A DNA stretch of 64,000 nt from Pseudonocardia nigra (lineage in GTDB: Bacteria > Actinomycetota > Actinomycetes > Mycobacteriales > Pseudonocardiaceae): positions 1-64,000 of the forward strand of contig NZ_JAHKRK010000013.1 in assembly GCF_019396355.1 (NCBI RefSeq), read 5' to 3'. Position 1 is the stretch's first letter. The number at the start of each line of letters is the position of its first letter. Both the position numbers and the translations under genes were made by a program. Below, piece by piece: positions 24,256 to 33,412 of this stretch. The notes under the pieces were generated by a model. That model was not told the DNA's origin and searched no databases. It worked only from the letters and a program-made list of their open reading frames with translations.

Positions 24256-25422
24256 CTACAGGTTGTCCCGGGCGTGGCGCCGCGCCAGCTCGAGAGCGCC
24301 CTGCAAGGGTGCGCTCTCACCGAGGGCACTCGCGGCCACCGGTGTCGGCGCCGGGGCGAGGTCGTCGAGCGTGCGCTGGAGCTCATCGCGCAGCAACGCG
24401 TTCGTGCCGATCGGGCCGCCGAGGACGATCAGCCCGGGGTCGAGGATCGCGCAGATCGCCGTCGCCGCCTCGCCGAGTGCGCGTGCGGCGTGCGCGACCG
24501 CGTCGAGTGCGTGCCGGTCCCCGTCCTCCGCAGCCCGTAGCAGCGAGCGCGCCTCGGCGACGGTGTCGAGATACCAGGCGTCACGACGCCGAGGCCCGAG
24601 CCCGAACCCCGACACCGCACGCGCCAGCCCGTGCTGCTCGCCCGAGGTGTCCGCCCGGCTCGGGAGGTAACCGATCTCGCCCGCGAGCCCGCGGGAGCCC
24701 CGGACGAGCCGGCCGTCGACGACGACGCCGAGCCCGAGGCCGGCGCCCACGTAGAGGTAGGCGAAGTCGTCGACGTCCTTCGCGACACCATTGCGCTGCT
24801 CCCCCAATGCCGCCAGGTTCACGTCGTTGTCGACGAGCAGCGGTGCGGAGATCCGCGCGGCCAGGATCTCCGCAGGCTGGACGAGACCTTCCGGGTAGGG
24901 CGTGTCCGGAAGTTCGATCACCGACAGGGTGCGTGGATCGACCGGCTTGGCCACCGAGATCGCGGCGGCACGCAGGAGTGTCCGCTCGCGGCGCGCGTGC
25001 TCACCGGCCTCGACGACGATCCGCTCGAGCTGATCGGCCACGTCCTCGGGGCTCCGCGGCGGGTCGAACCGGTCCACGCTGACCTGCCGGCCCAGGAGAT
25101 CGCTGACCGCGACGCGGATGACGCCGGGGTTGAGCTCGACGGCCACGACGGCACCCGCCGTGTCGGCGAGCTCGTAGAGCGTCGCCACGCGACCCTGCCG
25201 GCCGGTCTGCAGCCCCGCGGGGGCCAGCACACCCTCGTGCTCGAGGCGACGGACGGCGGCGTTGACCGTGGGCTTGGACAGGCCGGTGCGACCGGCGATG
25301 TCGACCCGGGTCACCGGACCGGGCTCGGCGAACACGACATCGAGGACGGCCTGCTCCGTGCGGTCACGGAGAGCCGTCGGGCCGGCGACCCGTTGCACCT
25401 CGTCACTCGTGCCGGCCGTCAT
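24256..25422 (-). CDS. ROK family transcriptional regulator
   Basis: 388 aa. N-terminal winged helix (TRVDIAGRTGLSKPTVNAAV, about residues 38-57), then a ROK sugar-kinase-like domain with VAVELNPGVIRVAV, LLVDNDVNLAALGEQ and GAGLGLGVVVDGRLVRG...GLAGEIGYLP. The zinc-binding CxCGxxGC motif of active ROK kinases is not evident, so it should sense a ligand rather than phosphorylate it. It is divergent from the DUF1479 gene with a 103-bp gap that carries a clear inverted repeat (25471-25489). Confidence 0.9.
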   Translation of the reverse strand: MTAGTSDEVQRVAGPTALRDRTEQAVLDVVFAEPGPVTRVDIAGRTGLSKPTVNAAVRRLEHEGVLAPAGLQTGRQGRVATLYELADTAGAVVAVELNPGVIRVAVSDLLGRQVSVDRFDPPRSPEDVADQLERIVVEAGEHARRERTLLRAAAISVAKPVDPRTLSVIELPDTPYPEGLVQPAEILAARISAPLLVDNDVNLAALGEQRNGVAKDVDDFAYLYVGAGLGLGVVVDGRLVRGSRGLAGEIGYLPSRADTSGEQHGLARAVSGFGLGPRRRDAWYLDTVAEARSLLRAAEDGDRHALDAVAHAARALGEAATAICAILDPGLIVLGGPIGTNALLRDELQRTLDDLAPAPTPVAASALGESAPLQGALELARRHARDNL

Positions 25423-25470
25423 CGCCCTCCTTGTGTGGTCGAGGCGCCGATGCTACCTTCACTCGGCCTA

Positions 25471-25489
25471 GTTAGGTAGCTTTACTAAC
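25471..25489. promoter_or_regulatory. ROK-type operator
   Basis: GTTAGGTAGCTTTACTAAC: inverted GTTAG/CTAAC half-sites with a 9-bp AT-rich centre, rare in this GC-rich sequence. The position is 37 bp before the DUF1479 ATG and 49 bp before the ROK gene start. The form resembles NagC/ROK family operators. Confidence 0.7.
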
Positions 25490-25525
25490 AAAAGATCCGG
25501 AACCTCCGGTCGGAGAGGACCTGAG

Positions 25526-26788
25526 ATGACTGCAGCGCTCCACGGCACCGAGACACCCACGGACATCTCCGCTGCGATCCGCGCCGCCAAGACCGAACTG
25601 CGGGCGCGGATCGGCGACTACACCGGCGTGTTCGCCGAGGTCGAGGACGCGATGAAGCGCGCCGTCGCCGAGATCGTCGCCCTCCGCGAACGCGGCGAGG
25701 AGGTGTGGCCCGTCGTCCGGTTCGCCGACATCGCGGCCGGGACCGTGCCGGGCGAGACGGTCGAGGCGATCCGGCGCCGCGGCTGCGCGATCGTACGCGG
25801 CACGTTCCCCCGCGAGCGGGCCGAGGCGTGGGACGCCGAGCTGGTGTCCTACCTCGAGGACAACGACTTCATGGGCCGCTACACCTACCTCGACGACGGC
25901 ATCTTCGGCGGGCTGGCCGCCGGGAAGCCGTCGATCTTCCCGATTTACTGGTCACGCCCGCAGATGCAGGCCCGCGAGGACGCGAACATGGTCGCCGTCC
26001 GCGGGTTCCTCAACAGCTTCTGGAAGCACGAGTCCGAGGGCCGCGTCTGGTTCGACCCGGACCGCGACACCGCCTACCCGGACCGCGTCCGCCGCCGCGC
26101 TCCCGGCGCCGACTCCGACGGCCTGTCCCCGCACACCGACTCCGGCTCGGTCGAACGCTGGCTGCTGCCCGCCTACCAGAAGGTGTTCCGGCACGTCTTC
26201 GACGGCAACTGGACCGAGTACGACCCGTGGGACGGCGCCTACCGCACCGACGTCCACGAGTACCGGTCCACCGTGATGTGCTCGGCCTTCCGCACGTTCC
26301 AGGGTTGGACCGCGCTTTCGGACATGGCCCGCACCGCGGGCGTGCTCAACGTCCTGCCGATCCCTGATGCGATGGTCTACCTGCTGCTGCGGGCCCTGCA
26401 GGACGACATCGCCGACGACGACCTGTGCGGCGCCGCGAACGGCCAGGCGTTGCCCATCAACGAGAAGTACCACTCGATCCTGCTCCCGGGCATGAGCCCG
26501 ATCCCGGACGTCGAGCCCGGTGACACGGTCTGGTGGCACGCCGACGTGGTGCACGCGGTGGACCCGGTGTCCGACCAGAAGGGCTGGGGCAACGTCATGT
26601 ACATCCCGGCCGCGCCCCACTGCGCCAAGAACGCGGCGTACGCCACCGAGTGCGGCAAGGCGTTCCTGACCGGCGAGAGCCCGTCGGACTTCGCCCCGGA
26701 GCACTACGAGATCGGCTGGTCGGGCCGCCCGGGCCGCGACGACCTGAGCCCGACCGGGCTTCGCCAGCTCGGCCTCCAGGACCGGTGA
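25526..26788 (+). CDS. DUF1479 family protein (YbiU-like, 2OG-dioxygenase fold)
   Basis: 420 aa. Matches DUF1479: FMGRYTYLDDGIFGGLAAGKPSIFPIYWS region near residues 112-140. An iron site is suggested by SPHTDSGS (HxD near 206-208) and a distal His in VWWHADVVHAVDPV near 338-346. A role in oxidising a small molecule is inferred from the fold; no substrate is established. The ROK operator upstream suggests induction by a sugar or sugar-derived ligand. Stop is followed by a strong hairpin shared with the convergent pirin gene. Confidence 0.82.
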   Translation: MTAALHGTETPTDISAAIRAAKTELRARIGDYTGVFAEVEDAMKRAVAEIVALRERGEEVWPVVRFADIAAGTVPGETVEAIRRRGCAIVRGTFPRERAEAWDAELVSYLEDNDFMGRYTYLDDGIFGGLAAGKPSIFPIYWSRPQMQAREDANMVAVRGFLNSFWKHESEGRVWFDPDRDTAYPDRVRRRAPGADSDGLSPHTDSGSVERWLLPAYQKVFRHVFDGNWTEYDPWDGAYRTDVHEYRSTVMCSAFRTFQGWTALSDMARTAGVLNVLPIPDAMVYLLLRALQDDIADDDLCGAANGQALPINEKYHSILLPGMSPIPDVEPGDTVWWHADVVHAVDPVSDQKGWGNVMYIPAAPHCAKNAAYATECGKAFLTGESPSDFAPEHYEIGWSGRPGRDDLSPTGLRQLGLQDR

Positions 26789-26811
26789 TCCGCTCCTCGC
26801 CGAACGTCACC

Positions 26812-26847
26812 CGCTCCTCGGCGAGCTCCGTTGCTCGCCGAGGAGCG
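26812..26847. terminator. bidirectional terminator hairpin
   Basis: Perfect 15-bp stem CGCTCCTCGGCGAGC (26812-26826), loop TCCGTT, and its complement 26833-26847. It lies between the convergent DUF1479 and pirin genes. No T-run is needed for such hairpins to act in actinobacteria. Confidence 0.8.
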
Positions 26848-26870
26848 AGACGTCATCTCCCGGCGCTCCG

Positions 26871-27632
26871 TCAAGCGAGCGACGCGTGCATCTCCCAGAC
26901 CAGGATCTCGGCCGGGGAGGCGGCGGTGAGCTTCTGCCCGCCGCCCGCGGTGAACCGCACCGCGTCGCCGGCGGCGAGGCTGCCGGCCCCCTCCAGCACG
27001 ACCTCGCCGCGCGGCACGAACAGGTGCAGGAACGGCGCTTCCGGCAGGGTCGCCTCCTGGCCCGGCTGCAGCCGCGCGGCGTGCAGGGCCGCGTACCGGT
27101 TCGCGATCCGGATCGCGCTGTCGTGGCCCGCCATGCCGGACGCGACGGGCACGAGCGCACCGGAGAGCAGCTCGCCGTCGATCTCGCGCTGCTCGTAGCC
27201 CGGGGTGATGCCCTGCTCGTCCGGGACGACCCACATCTGCACGAAGTGGACGGGGTCGATGTGCGGGTCACCGCCCTGCAGGCGCCAGGAGTCGTTCTTC
27301 TCCGAGTGCAGGATCCCGGTGCCCGCGCTCATCCGCTGCGCCAGGCCCGGGTAGATCACGCCGGAGTGGCCGGTGGAGTCCTGGTGCACGAGCGAGCCCT
27401 GCAGCACCCAGGTCACGATCTCCATGTCCCGGTGCGGGTGGGTCTCGAAGCCGCGCCCGGGCTGCAGGATGTCGTCGTTGTTGACCAGCAGCAGCCCGTG
27501 GTGGGTGTTGCCCGCGTCGTAGTGCCCCCCGAAGGAGAACGAGTGGTGCGAGTCGAGCCACGCGATCTTCGTGGCGAACCGGTCGTCCGCCCGCCGGACG
27601 TCGATCTGCGGGACCAGCATCGTCTCGGTCAT
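26871..27632 (-). CDS. pirin family protein
   Basis: 253 aa from ATG at 27632; the longer open frame is not used. Bicupin with the pirin N-terminal metal site: HHGLLLVNNDD, FETHPHRDMEIVTWVL and LHSEKN, giving three His and a Glu. Bacterial pirins bind iron or another metal and some have quercetinase activity; the physiological role here is unknown. No operon partner. Confidence 0.92.
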   Translation of the reverse strand: MTETMLVPQIDVRRADDRFATKIAWLDSHHSFSFGGHYDAGNTHHGLLLVNNDDILQPGRGFETHPHRDMEIVTWVLQGSLVHQDSTGHSGVIYPGLAQRMSAGTGILHSEKNDSWRLQGGDPHIDPVHFVQMWVVPDEQGITPGYEQREIDGELLSGALVPVASGMAGHDSAIRIANRYAALHAARLQPGQEATLPEAPFLHLFVPRGEVVLEGAGSLAAGDAVRFTAGGGQKLTAASPAEILVWEMHASLA

Positions 27633-27709
27633 GCCCCCATCCTTCCGAGAAGTTGCTCCCGCAACAACAGCGTGCCCGCGGGCATTCCGCCGCCGCCACC
27701 AGGGTCCGG

Positions 27710-28318
27710 TCAGGCGTCGTCCCCCGCACCCCGGGCCGCGAGCGCCTCGCCGAGCTCGTCGGCATGGCGCAGGGTGCGCACGAGGAACGGCACGGCGAAG
27801 GCGACGACGGAGCGGTCCACCCCGCGGGCGCGGGCGGCCTCCCGGACGGACCGGGCGATCTCGGACAGCGTGCTCACGGCCTGGAGCGTGAGCCCGACGA
27901 GCAGACCGACCCGCTCCGGCCGGACGCCGAAGCGGCGCAGCGGCCGGAGTCCGCGCTCGACGGCGGAGATCACGGCCTCGATGCGGGTGGTGAGGGTGAA
28001 CAGGGTCGCGGCGCCGATCGCGGCGACCAGCCGCAGGCTGGTCAGCGCCGCCTCCCGCGGGCTCAGCAGCCACGCCTGCAGCGCGAACACCAGCGCGACG
28101 ACCACGAGCAGGCCGCGCACCAGCGGCACGACCCGGCGGGCCGGGATCCGCGCCACCGCGTAGCCGGCGGCGACCACGACGCAGGCGGCGGCGGGCCACG
28201 CGAGCGAACCCGGCACGAACGGGACCGCGGCGAGCACCAGCACGCCGAGGAACTTCAGCGTCGTCGGCGCGCGGTGCAGCGGGCTCGTACCCGGCTCGTA
28301 GAGGCCGAGCGGGCTCAC
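27710..28318 (-). CDS. bioN: energy-coupling factor transporter transmembrane subunit
   Basis: 202 aa from GTG, overlapping the upstream ATPase stop by 4 bp. EcfT fold with four or five hydrophobic segments, and the coupling motifs ARSVREAARARGV and a preceding Ala-Arg-Gly-like helix. It joins the ATPase to the substrate-binding BioY. Last gene of a five-gene operon bioY - ligase - thiolase - ATPase - EcfT. The missing dedicated EcfA2 suggests a BioM homodimer. Confidence 0.88.
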   Translation of the reverse strand: MSPLGLYEPGTSPLHRAPTTLKFLGVLVLAAVPFVPGSLAWPAAACVVVAAGYAVARIPARRVVPLVRGLLVVVALVFALQAWLLSPREAALTSLRLVAAIGAATLFTLTTRIEAVISAVERGLRPLRRFGVRPERVGLLVGLTLQAVSTLSEIARSVREAARARGVDRSVVAFAVPFLVRTLRHADELGEALAARGAGDDA

Positions 28319-28989
28319 TCGACCAGCTTCCGGTAGTACTGCACGGCGGCGCGCGGCTCGTCGTCGGCCACCACCCGGCCCTCGTCGAGCACGACCACGC
28401 GGTCGAAGTCGTCGAGCAGGTCGAGGTCGTGGGTCACGAGCACCACCTGCTGCCGCAGCCGGGTGAGCACCTCGGCGAAGCGCCGCTTGTTGCGCAGGTC
28501 GAGCAGGGTCGTCGGCTCGTCGCACACCAGGACGTCGGGGTCGAGTGCGAGCATCCCGCACAGCGCGAGCAGCTGCTTCTGCCCGCCGGAGAGCTGGTGT
28601 GCCGGGTGGTCGGCGTAGCCCGCGAGCCCGTGCTCGGCGAGCACCTCCGCGGCCCGCCGGGCCCGGTCGGCGCGACCGAGCCCACTGCGGCGCAGGGAGA
28701 ACGCCACGTCCTCCCCGGCGGTGGGCATCACGATCTGGCTGTCCGGATTGGTGAAGACGAAACCGACCCGGCGCCGGACCGCACGGCCCTGCGCCACGGG
28801 GTCGAGGCCGTCCACGCGCACGCGGCCCTCGGTCGGGAGCACCAGCCCGTTGATCATCCGGGCCAGGGTGGACTTGCCCGACCCGTTCGCGCCGACGAAC
28901 GCCACCCGCTGCTCGGACAGCGCGAGGTGCACCTCGGCGAGCACCACCCGCTCGCCGAAGCGGTGCCCGACACCGTCGAACTCGATCAC
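28315..28989 (-). CDS. bioM: ECF transporter ATPase subunit
   Basis: 224 aa. Walker A GANGSGKST (about residues 33-41), Q-loop region FTNPDSQIV typical of ECF ATPases (NPDxQ), signature LSGGQKQLL, Walker B DVLVCDEPT and H-loop VLVTHDLDLL. It drives vitamin uptake with BioY and EcfT. Its start overlaps the thiolase stop by 4 bp. Confidence 0.92.
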   Translation of the reverse strand: MIEFDGVGHRFGERVVLAEVHLALSEQRVAFVGANGSGKSTLARMINGLVLPTEGRVRVDGLDPVAQGRAVRRRVGFVFTNPDSQIVMPTAGEDVAFSLRRSGLGRADRARRAAEVLAEHGLAGYADHPAHQLSGGQKQLLALCGMLALDPDVLVCDEPTTLLDLRNKRRFAEVLTRLRQQVVLVTHDLDLLDDFDRVVVLDEGRVVADDEPRAAVQYYRKLVE

Positions 28990-30116
28990 GCCAGGCCCTC
29001 CCCCTCAACCGCCTCCCACAGCGTCGCAATGCCCAGGCCCCCGCCCGCGGAGAGTGCGGCGAGGCCCATGCGCGCGCCGGCGGAGCGGACCAGCCGGGCG
29101 AACAGCCGGACCACCAGCACCGCCCCCGAGGCGCCCCACGGATGGCCCAGCGCGATCGCCCCGCCGTCCGGGCTCACCGTGTCCTCGTCGATCCCGGCGG
29201 CGTCGAGGCAGGCCAGCGCCTGCCCAGCGAAGGCCTCGTTGAACTCGACGACCTCGGGCACCCGCCCGGCGAGCACCTGCCGCATCGCGGGGACCGCGCC
29301 GAGCCCGAGCCGGTTCGGGTCGAGCGCCGACGTCGCCGCCGCGACCAGCCGCAGGCCCGCCAGCCCGCGCTCCCGCCGCAGCCGCTCGCTCACGACGAGC
29401 ACTGCCGCGGCGCCGTCGTTGATGCCGCAGGAGTTGGCGGCGGTCGCGGTCCCGCCGGGCGTGAACGCCGGGCGGAAGCGGGCGAGCCGTTCGACGGTGA
29501 ACCCCGCGCGCGGCCGTTCGTCGGCCGGCACGCCCCCGACCGGGACGAGCTCGGCGGCGAACCGCCCGGCCCGCTGCGCCGCCACCGCGCGCTCGTGGCT
29601 GCGCGCCGCGAACCGGTCCTGCCGCTCGCGGGAGATCCCCGCCTCCGCGGCCACGAGGTCGGCGGCCGCACCCATCTCCGGGTCGCCGATCTCGGCGGGG
29701 GCGAACGGCGCCCGGGTGTACGGGGTGGGCGGATCGGTGCGCCACGCGCGGTGCGGTGCGGTGGAGGCGCTCTCCACCCCGCCCGCGAGGTAGGCCTCGC
29801 CCTCGCCGGCGCGGATCAGCGCCGCCGCCAGGGTGATCGCGGCCAGGCCGCTCGCGCACTGCCGGTCCACGGTCACGCCGGGCACGGCCGGGCCGAGCCC
29901 CGCCCGCAGCGCCGCCACCCGCGCCGGGTTGCCCCCCGGCCCGAACACGTTGCCCAGCACGACGTCGTCGACCGTGGCGAGCCCGGCGTCGTCGAGCAGG
30001 GCCCGCAGCACCGGTGCGGCGAGCGCGTCGACCGGGAGCGCCCGCAGCGCACCGCCGGCATTGCCGATCGGTGTACGGCGGGCCGCGACGACGACCGGCG
30101 CGAGATCGCCCGTCAC
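28986..30116 (-). CDS. thiolase family protein (acyl-CoA C-acyltransferase)
   Basis: 376 aa from GTG, overlapping the ligase stop by 4 bp. Thiolase signatures: active-site Cys in VTVDRQCASGLAAI (about residue 84), NSCGINDGAAAVLV and GHPWGASGAVLVVRL with the catalytic His. The second Cys normally found in CxGGGxG near the C-terminus is replaced (LSAGGGLG), which questions normal thiolytic chemistry. Located inside a biotin-transport operon; it may act in making or breaking a pimelate-type acyl-CoA, but this is only inferred from context. Confidence 0.85.
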   Translation of the reverse strand: MTGDLAPVVVAARRTPIGNAGGALRALPVDALAAPVLRALLDDAGLATVDDVVLGNVFGPGGNPARVAALRAGLGPAVPGVTVDRQCASGLAAITLAAALIRAGEGEAYLAGGVESASTAPHRAWRTDPPTPYTRAPFAPAEIGDPEMGAAADLVAAEAGISRERQDRFAARSHERAVAAQRAGRFAAELVPVGGVPADERPRAGFTVERLARFRPAFTPGGTATAANSCGINDGAAAVLVVSERLRRERGLAGLRLVAAATSALDPNRLGLGAVPAMRQVLAGRVPEVVEFNEAFAGQALACLDAAGIDEDTVSPDGGAIALGHPWGASGAVLVVRLFARLVRSAGARMGLAALSAGGGLGIATLWEAVEGEGLA

Positions 30117-31405
30117 CGGAGGGGCTCCGCCGGGAACGTGCCGGCCGCCAGCTGCTCGGCGACGGCGGCGCGGGCCGGTTTCCCGGACGCGGTGCGCGGG
30201 AGGGCCGCCGTCACCAGCCAGCGGCGCGGCCGCTTGCCCGGGGCCAGGCCGGCCCGGGCGGCGGCACACAGCTCGCGCAGGGCGGGCGGCGAACCGGCCT
30301 GGACGACGGCGGTGACGACGGCGCCGAGCGTCGCGTGCGGAGTGCCGCTGACCAGGACGTCGTCGACGCCGGGAACGCCGCGCAGCACCGACTCGACCTC
30401 CTCGGCCGCGACGAGCCGGCCCCCGCTGGAGATCGTCGCCGAGCCCCGCCCGAGCACGACCAGCTCGCCGGAGTCCGTCAGCTCCGCCCGGTCACCCACG
30501 GTGGACCAGCCGGATCCGCTCGCCACGACCGCGCCCGAGCGCAGGTGGCCGTCGAACGCGAGCGGCGACCGCACCCACAGCTCGCCGTCGCGGACCGCGA
30601 CCTCGACCCCGGGCACCGGGCGCAGCGCGGGCCCGCCGCGCCGGACCGCGATCAGCGAGTGCTCGGCCGACCCGTAGTACTCCATGAGCTCGGCGCCCGG
30701 GAGCACCCGGGCGAACCGCGCGCGCAACCCGTCCCCGACGTGGGCGCCGCCGCAGACGACCGTCCGCAGCGCGCACGGTCCGGGCGTGCGTTCCAGCTCG
30801 GCGAGCAGGTCGGCGAGCATCGCGGGCACGACGTGCAGGCTCGCGACCTCCCGCGCGTCCGCGGCGCGCAGCCGCGGCCGGACCCGCAGCTCCGCGCCAC
30901 ACCACAGGGCGTGCAGCGCCCCGAACAGGAACAGCGACGAGCTGAGCGGCCCCGGGACGAGCACGGGCCCGGGCAGCGGACCGAGCGCGGCGAAGCTGCG
31001 CAGCCACGACGCCCGGGAGCGCACGAGGACCGCGGGCCGCCCGCTGCTCCCGGAGGTCGTGGGGAGGTAGAAGCGCGTGCTCTCGTCGCCGTGGGGCACG
31101 ACCGGGGTCGTGGTCGGTGCCGGCGCGCCGGTGACGACCACGTGCGGCCGCGCGTCGCCGAGGACCGCGGCGCGCTCCCGGTCCGTCCAGCCCGGCTCCA
31201 CGACGAGCGTGGCCGCGCCCAGCAGGTCGGCGCCGAGCAACCACGCCAGCACGTCCACCGGCCTGCCTGCCGGGCCGGGGTCGACGGCGACCCGAGACCC
31301 CGCGCGGACAGCCCGGCCGGTCAGCTCCCGGGCCGCCCCCTGGGCGAGCGCGAGCAGGTCGGCGGGGACGTCCGCGGACCCGAGGACCGGCGGGTTGGGC
31401 GTCAC
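30113..31405 (-). CDS. compact AMP-binding acyl-CoA synthetase
   Basis: 430 aa, short for the ANL superfamily (usually 500-600). Motifs present: P-loop TTSGSSGRPAVLV, the A5-type MEYYGSAEHS, STVGDRAEL (A7), GRGSATISSGG and the A10 Lys in RTASGKPAR. It should activate a carboxylate as acyl-AMP and pass it to CoA. It lies between bioY and the thiolase gene with 4-bp overlaps on both sides, so the substrate may be a biotin precursor acid or a product of biotin salvage. Confidence 0.85.
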   Translation of the reverse strand: MTPNPPVLGSADVPADLLALAQGAARELTGRAVRAGSRVAVDPGPAGRPVDVLAWLLGADLLGAATLVVEPGWTDRERAAVLGDARPHVVVTGAPAPTTTPVVPHGDESTRFYLPTTSGSSGRPAVLVRSRASWLRSFAALGPLPGPVLVPGPLSSSLFLFGALHALWCGAELRVRPRLRAADAREVASLHVVPAMLADLLAELERTPGPCALRTVVCGGAHVGDGLRARFARVLPGAELMEYYGSAEHSLIAVRRGGPALRPVPGVEVAVRDGELWVRSPLAFDGHLRSGAVVASGSGWSTVGDRAELTDSGELVVLGRGSATISSGGRLVAAEEVESVLRGVPGVDDVLVSGTPHATLGAVVTAVVQAGSPPALRELCAAARAGLAPGKRPRRWLVTAALPRTASGKPARAAVAEQLAAGTFPAEPLR

Positions 31406-31971
31406 CGCATCGCCGCGCTGGTGAGCCGGTCGGGCAGGGCACGGTGCACCACGGCGGCGACGACCGCGGCGAGCACGACCTTCACGAGGTCGCCGGGCAC
31501 GAACACCAGCGAGCCGACGACGGCCGTGCGGAGGTCACCCGTGTAGGCCCAGAGCCACGGGACGCCGACGGCGTAGTCCGCGAGCAGGCCCGCGGCGGTC
31601 GCGAGCAGCAGCACGGGCAGCCGCGGCCGGGCGGCGCGCTGCACGATCAGGCCCGCGACCAGCGCGGACAGGATGAAGCCGAGCAGGAAACCGCCGCTGG
31701 GACCGAGGAACGGGGCGATGCCGCCCCGGCCGCCGGAGAGCAGCGGCAGCCCGATCGCGGTCAGGCCGAGGAACAGCACGACCGCGCCCGTCCCCCGCCG
31801 GGCGCCGAGCACGGCGCCGGCGAGCAGCGGGCCGATGTTCTGCACCACGATCGGCACCCCGGACAGGCCCACGTAGAGGCCCGGGAAGATGCCGAGCACC
31901 GCGATGAACGCGGCGAACACGACCGCGGTCGCGAGATCCGCCGCTGACGATGACCCTCGGGACGCCGGCAC
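31402..31971 (-). CDS. bioY: biotin transporter BioY (ECF S-component)
   Basis: 189 aa, GTG start. BioY fold: six hydrophobic helices with LSGVPIVVQNIGPLLAGAVLG, GGRGGIAPFLGPSGGFLLGF and a YAVGVPWLWAY segment, all near-invariant in the family. Binds biotin in the membrane and associates with the ATPase and EcfT encoded downstream. First gene of the operon. A TAACCT box about 8 nt before the start suggests a leaderless promoter. No biotin-repressor site is clear, though GTTAAC lies in the same place. Confidence 0.93.
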   Translation of the reverse strand: MPASRGSSSAADLATAVVFAAFIAVLGIFPGLYVGLSGVPIVVQNIGPLLAGAVLGARRGTGAVVLFLGLTAIGLPLLSGGRGGIAPFLGPSGGFLLGFILSALVAGLIVQRAARPRLPVLLLATAAGLLADYAVGVPWLWAYTGDLRTAVVGSLVFVPGDLVKVVLAAVVAAVVHRALPDRLTSAAMR

Positions 31972-32059
31972 GACGAGCAGGTTAACTCCGCGTCCGCCGG
32001 GTGGCGGCCCCTCCGCGGTGGACCGTCGCCGGGCTCACACCACCGCCGGCCGCCGCGGC

Positions 32060-33261
32060 CTACCGGAGGGTCCTCCTGCGGGCCCGGCGGGCCTTCAGCG
32101 CGAGGTGCACGTCGAGACGGACGAGCCCGTCGCCCAGGTCGCGGCCGAGCAGCGCGGCGATGCGGTCGAGGCGGTAGTAGAGGCTGCTGCGGTGCAGGCG
32201 AAGCCGCGCGGAGGTGGCCCGGACGTCTCCGGCCAGGTCGAGGAACACCTCGAGTGTCTCGAGGAGCATCCGTCCGGACGCGCCGGCGCCGTCGAGCGGT
32301 GCGAGGGCGTCGTCGACCAGGACGTCCGCGGTGATGAGGCTGCGGTAAGGGCCGAGGTCCGCCCAGCGACAGCGGCGGGGCAGCGCCGGGTCGAGCGCGG
32401 CGAGCTCGGCGGCGGCGAGCGCCTGGCGGCGGAGGCCGCGGACGGCGTCCATCCCGAAGGGTGCGGGCTCGCTGAGCCCGAGGGTGGGTTCGTCGCCTGC
32501 GGCGAGGCAGCGTGCGACGACCTGTTCGATCTCGCCGAGGACCCGGTCGTCGGTGTCACGTCCGGTGCGGTGGCGGAGAAGGGTCAGCGCACAGGCGGCC
32601 AACACGGAGGAGCCGACGTGGCTCGCGCCGGTGCGCAGGATCGGGGTCAGCGCCGCGGACAACGCGCCGAACTCCGAGGCGCGCAGCGGGCGCACGCCCC
32701 CGCCGTCGCGGTGCGCGGCGATCGCGGCGACCAGTTGCACCGAGCCCTCCACCAACCCCGGCACGGCGGCGACGAGCTGTCGTAGGCCTCGGCCTGCCCG
32801 TCCTCCACCAGCCTGCGGACCAGCCGGTCCACCTCCCGGCCCGGCGCGTGCGCGCGCGGTTGCGGCGGGATGTCGAGCAGGTCCGCCAGCGCCTGGGCGC
32901 CGCGCCTCAGCGCGGACGTCTCGACCGGTGACAGGGTCGCGCCCGACCCCAGCATCCACAGGTAACCGAGGGTGCGGTCGTGCCGGCGCAGCGGCACGCA
33001 GAGCCGGGCGTTCATGCCGAGGTCCGGGTTGGCCGGGATCGACACCGGTCCGGTGGCGTCGGCGACCCGGTGCCGCTCCTCCCACCGGCGGACCTCGGGG
33101 GCGACGTGCCGAAGCAGGATCGACGAGACCCGGGCCTCGTCGGCGTCGTCGCGCTGCGTGCTGTAGGCGAGCAGGTCGCCGTCGACACCGTCGATGGTCA
33201 GGCTCCGCCCGAGCCGGACGGCGAGCGCGTCCAGCTCGTCCTGCACCTGGTCGACGACCAC
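32060..33261 (-). pseudogene. PucR-family transcriptional regulator, frameshifted
   Basis: Two frames carry one protein. From 33261 down to about 32785 the N-terminal half is read (GAF-like part with VHxx-type core and RTLGYLWMLG). From about 32785 to 32060 a second frame carries the rest, ending in the PucR-type HTH (RLRLHRSSLYYRLDRIAALLG). Joining them needs one extra base near 32785, so there is a 1-bp deletion or a sequence error. Without it the protein would stop after about 200 aa. It is divergent from the SHMT-like gene, which it would be expected to control. Confidence 0.8.
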
Positions 33262-33318
33262 ACCCGCTCCTCAGCCGCGCTGACTCTCCGACAAGTGTAG
33301 GAACGGGCGCGCACGACT

Positions 33319-33334
33319 CCGGGCTTTCGCCCGG
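33319..33334. promoter_or_regulatory. hairpin/inverted repeat in the PucR-SHMT divergent region
   Basis: CCGGGC-tttc-GCCCGG, perfect 6-bp stem, flanked by the further complementary GCGCGCAC/GTGCGCG. It lies 79 bp before the SHMT-like ATG. Could be an operator for the PucR protein or a leader hairpin. Confidence 0.45.
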
Positions 33335-33412
33335 TGCGCGGGCGGCTCGTACGCCTCTACCGTCCGGCGGAACGACCGGCCACCAACGCGCACGAGAAAA
33401 GGGGCTTCGAAC

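Noticed and set aside
33319-33334. Riboswitch before the SHMT-like gene
   Set aside because: Only a simple hairpin is seen; no conserved glycine, SAM or folate riboswitch core.
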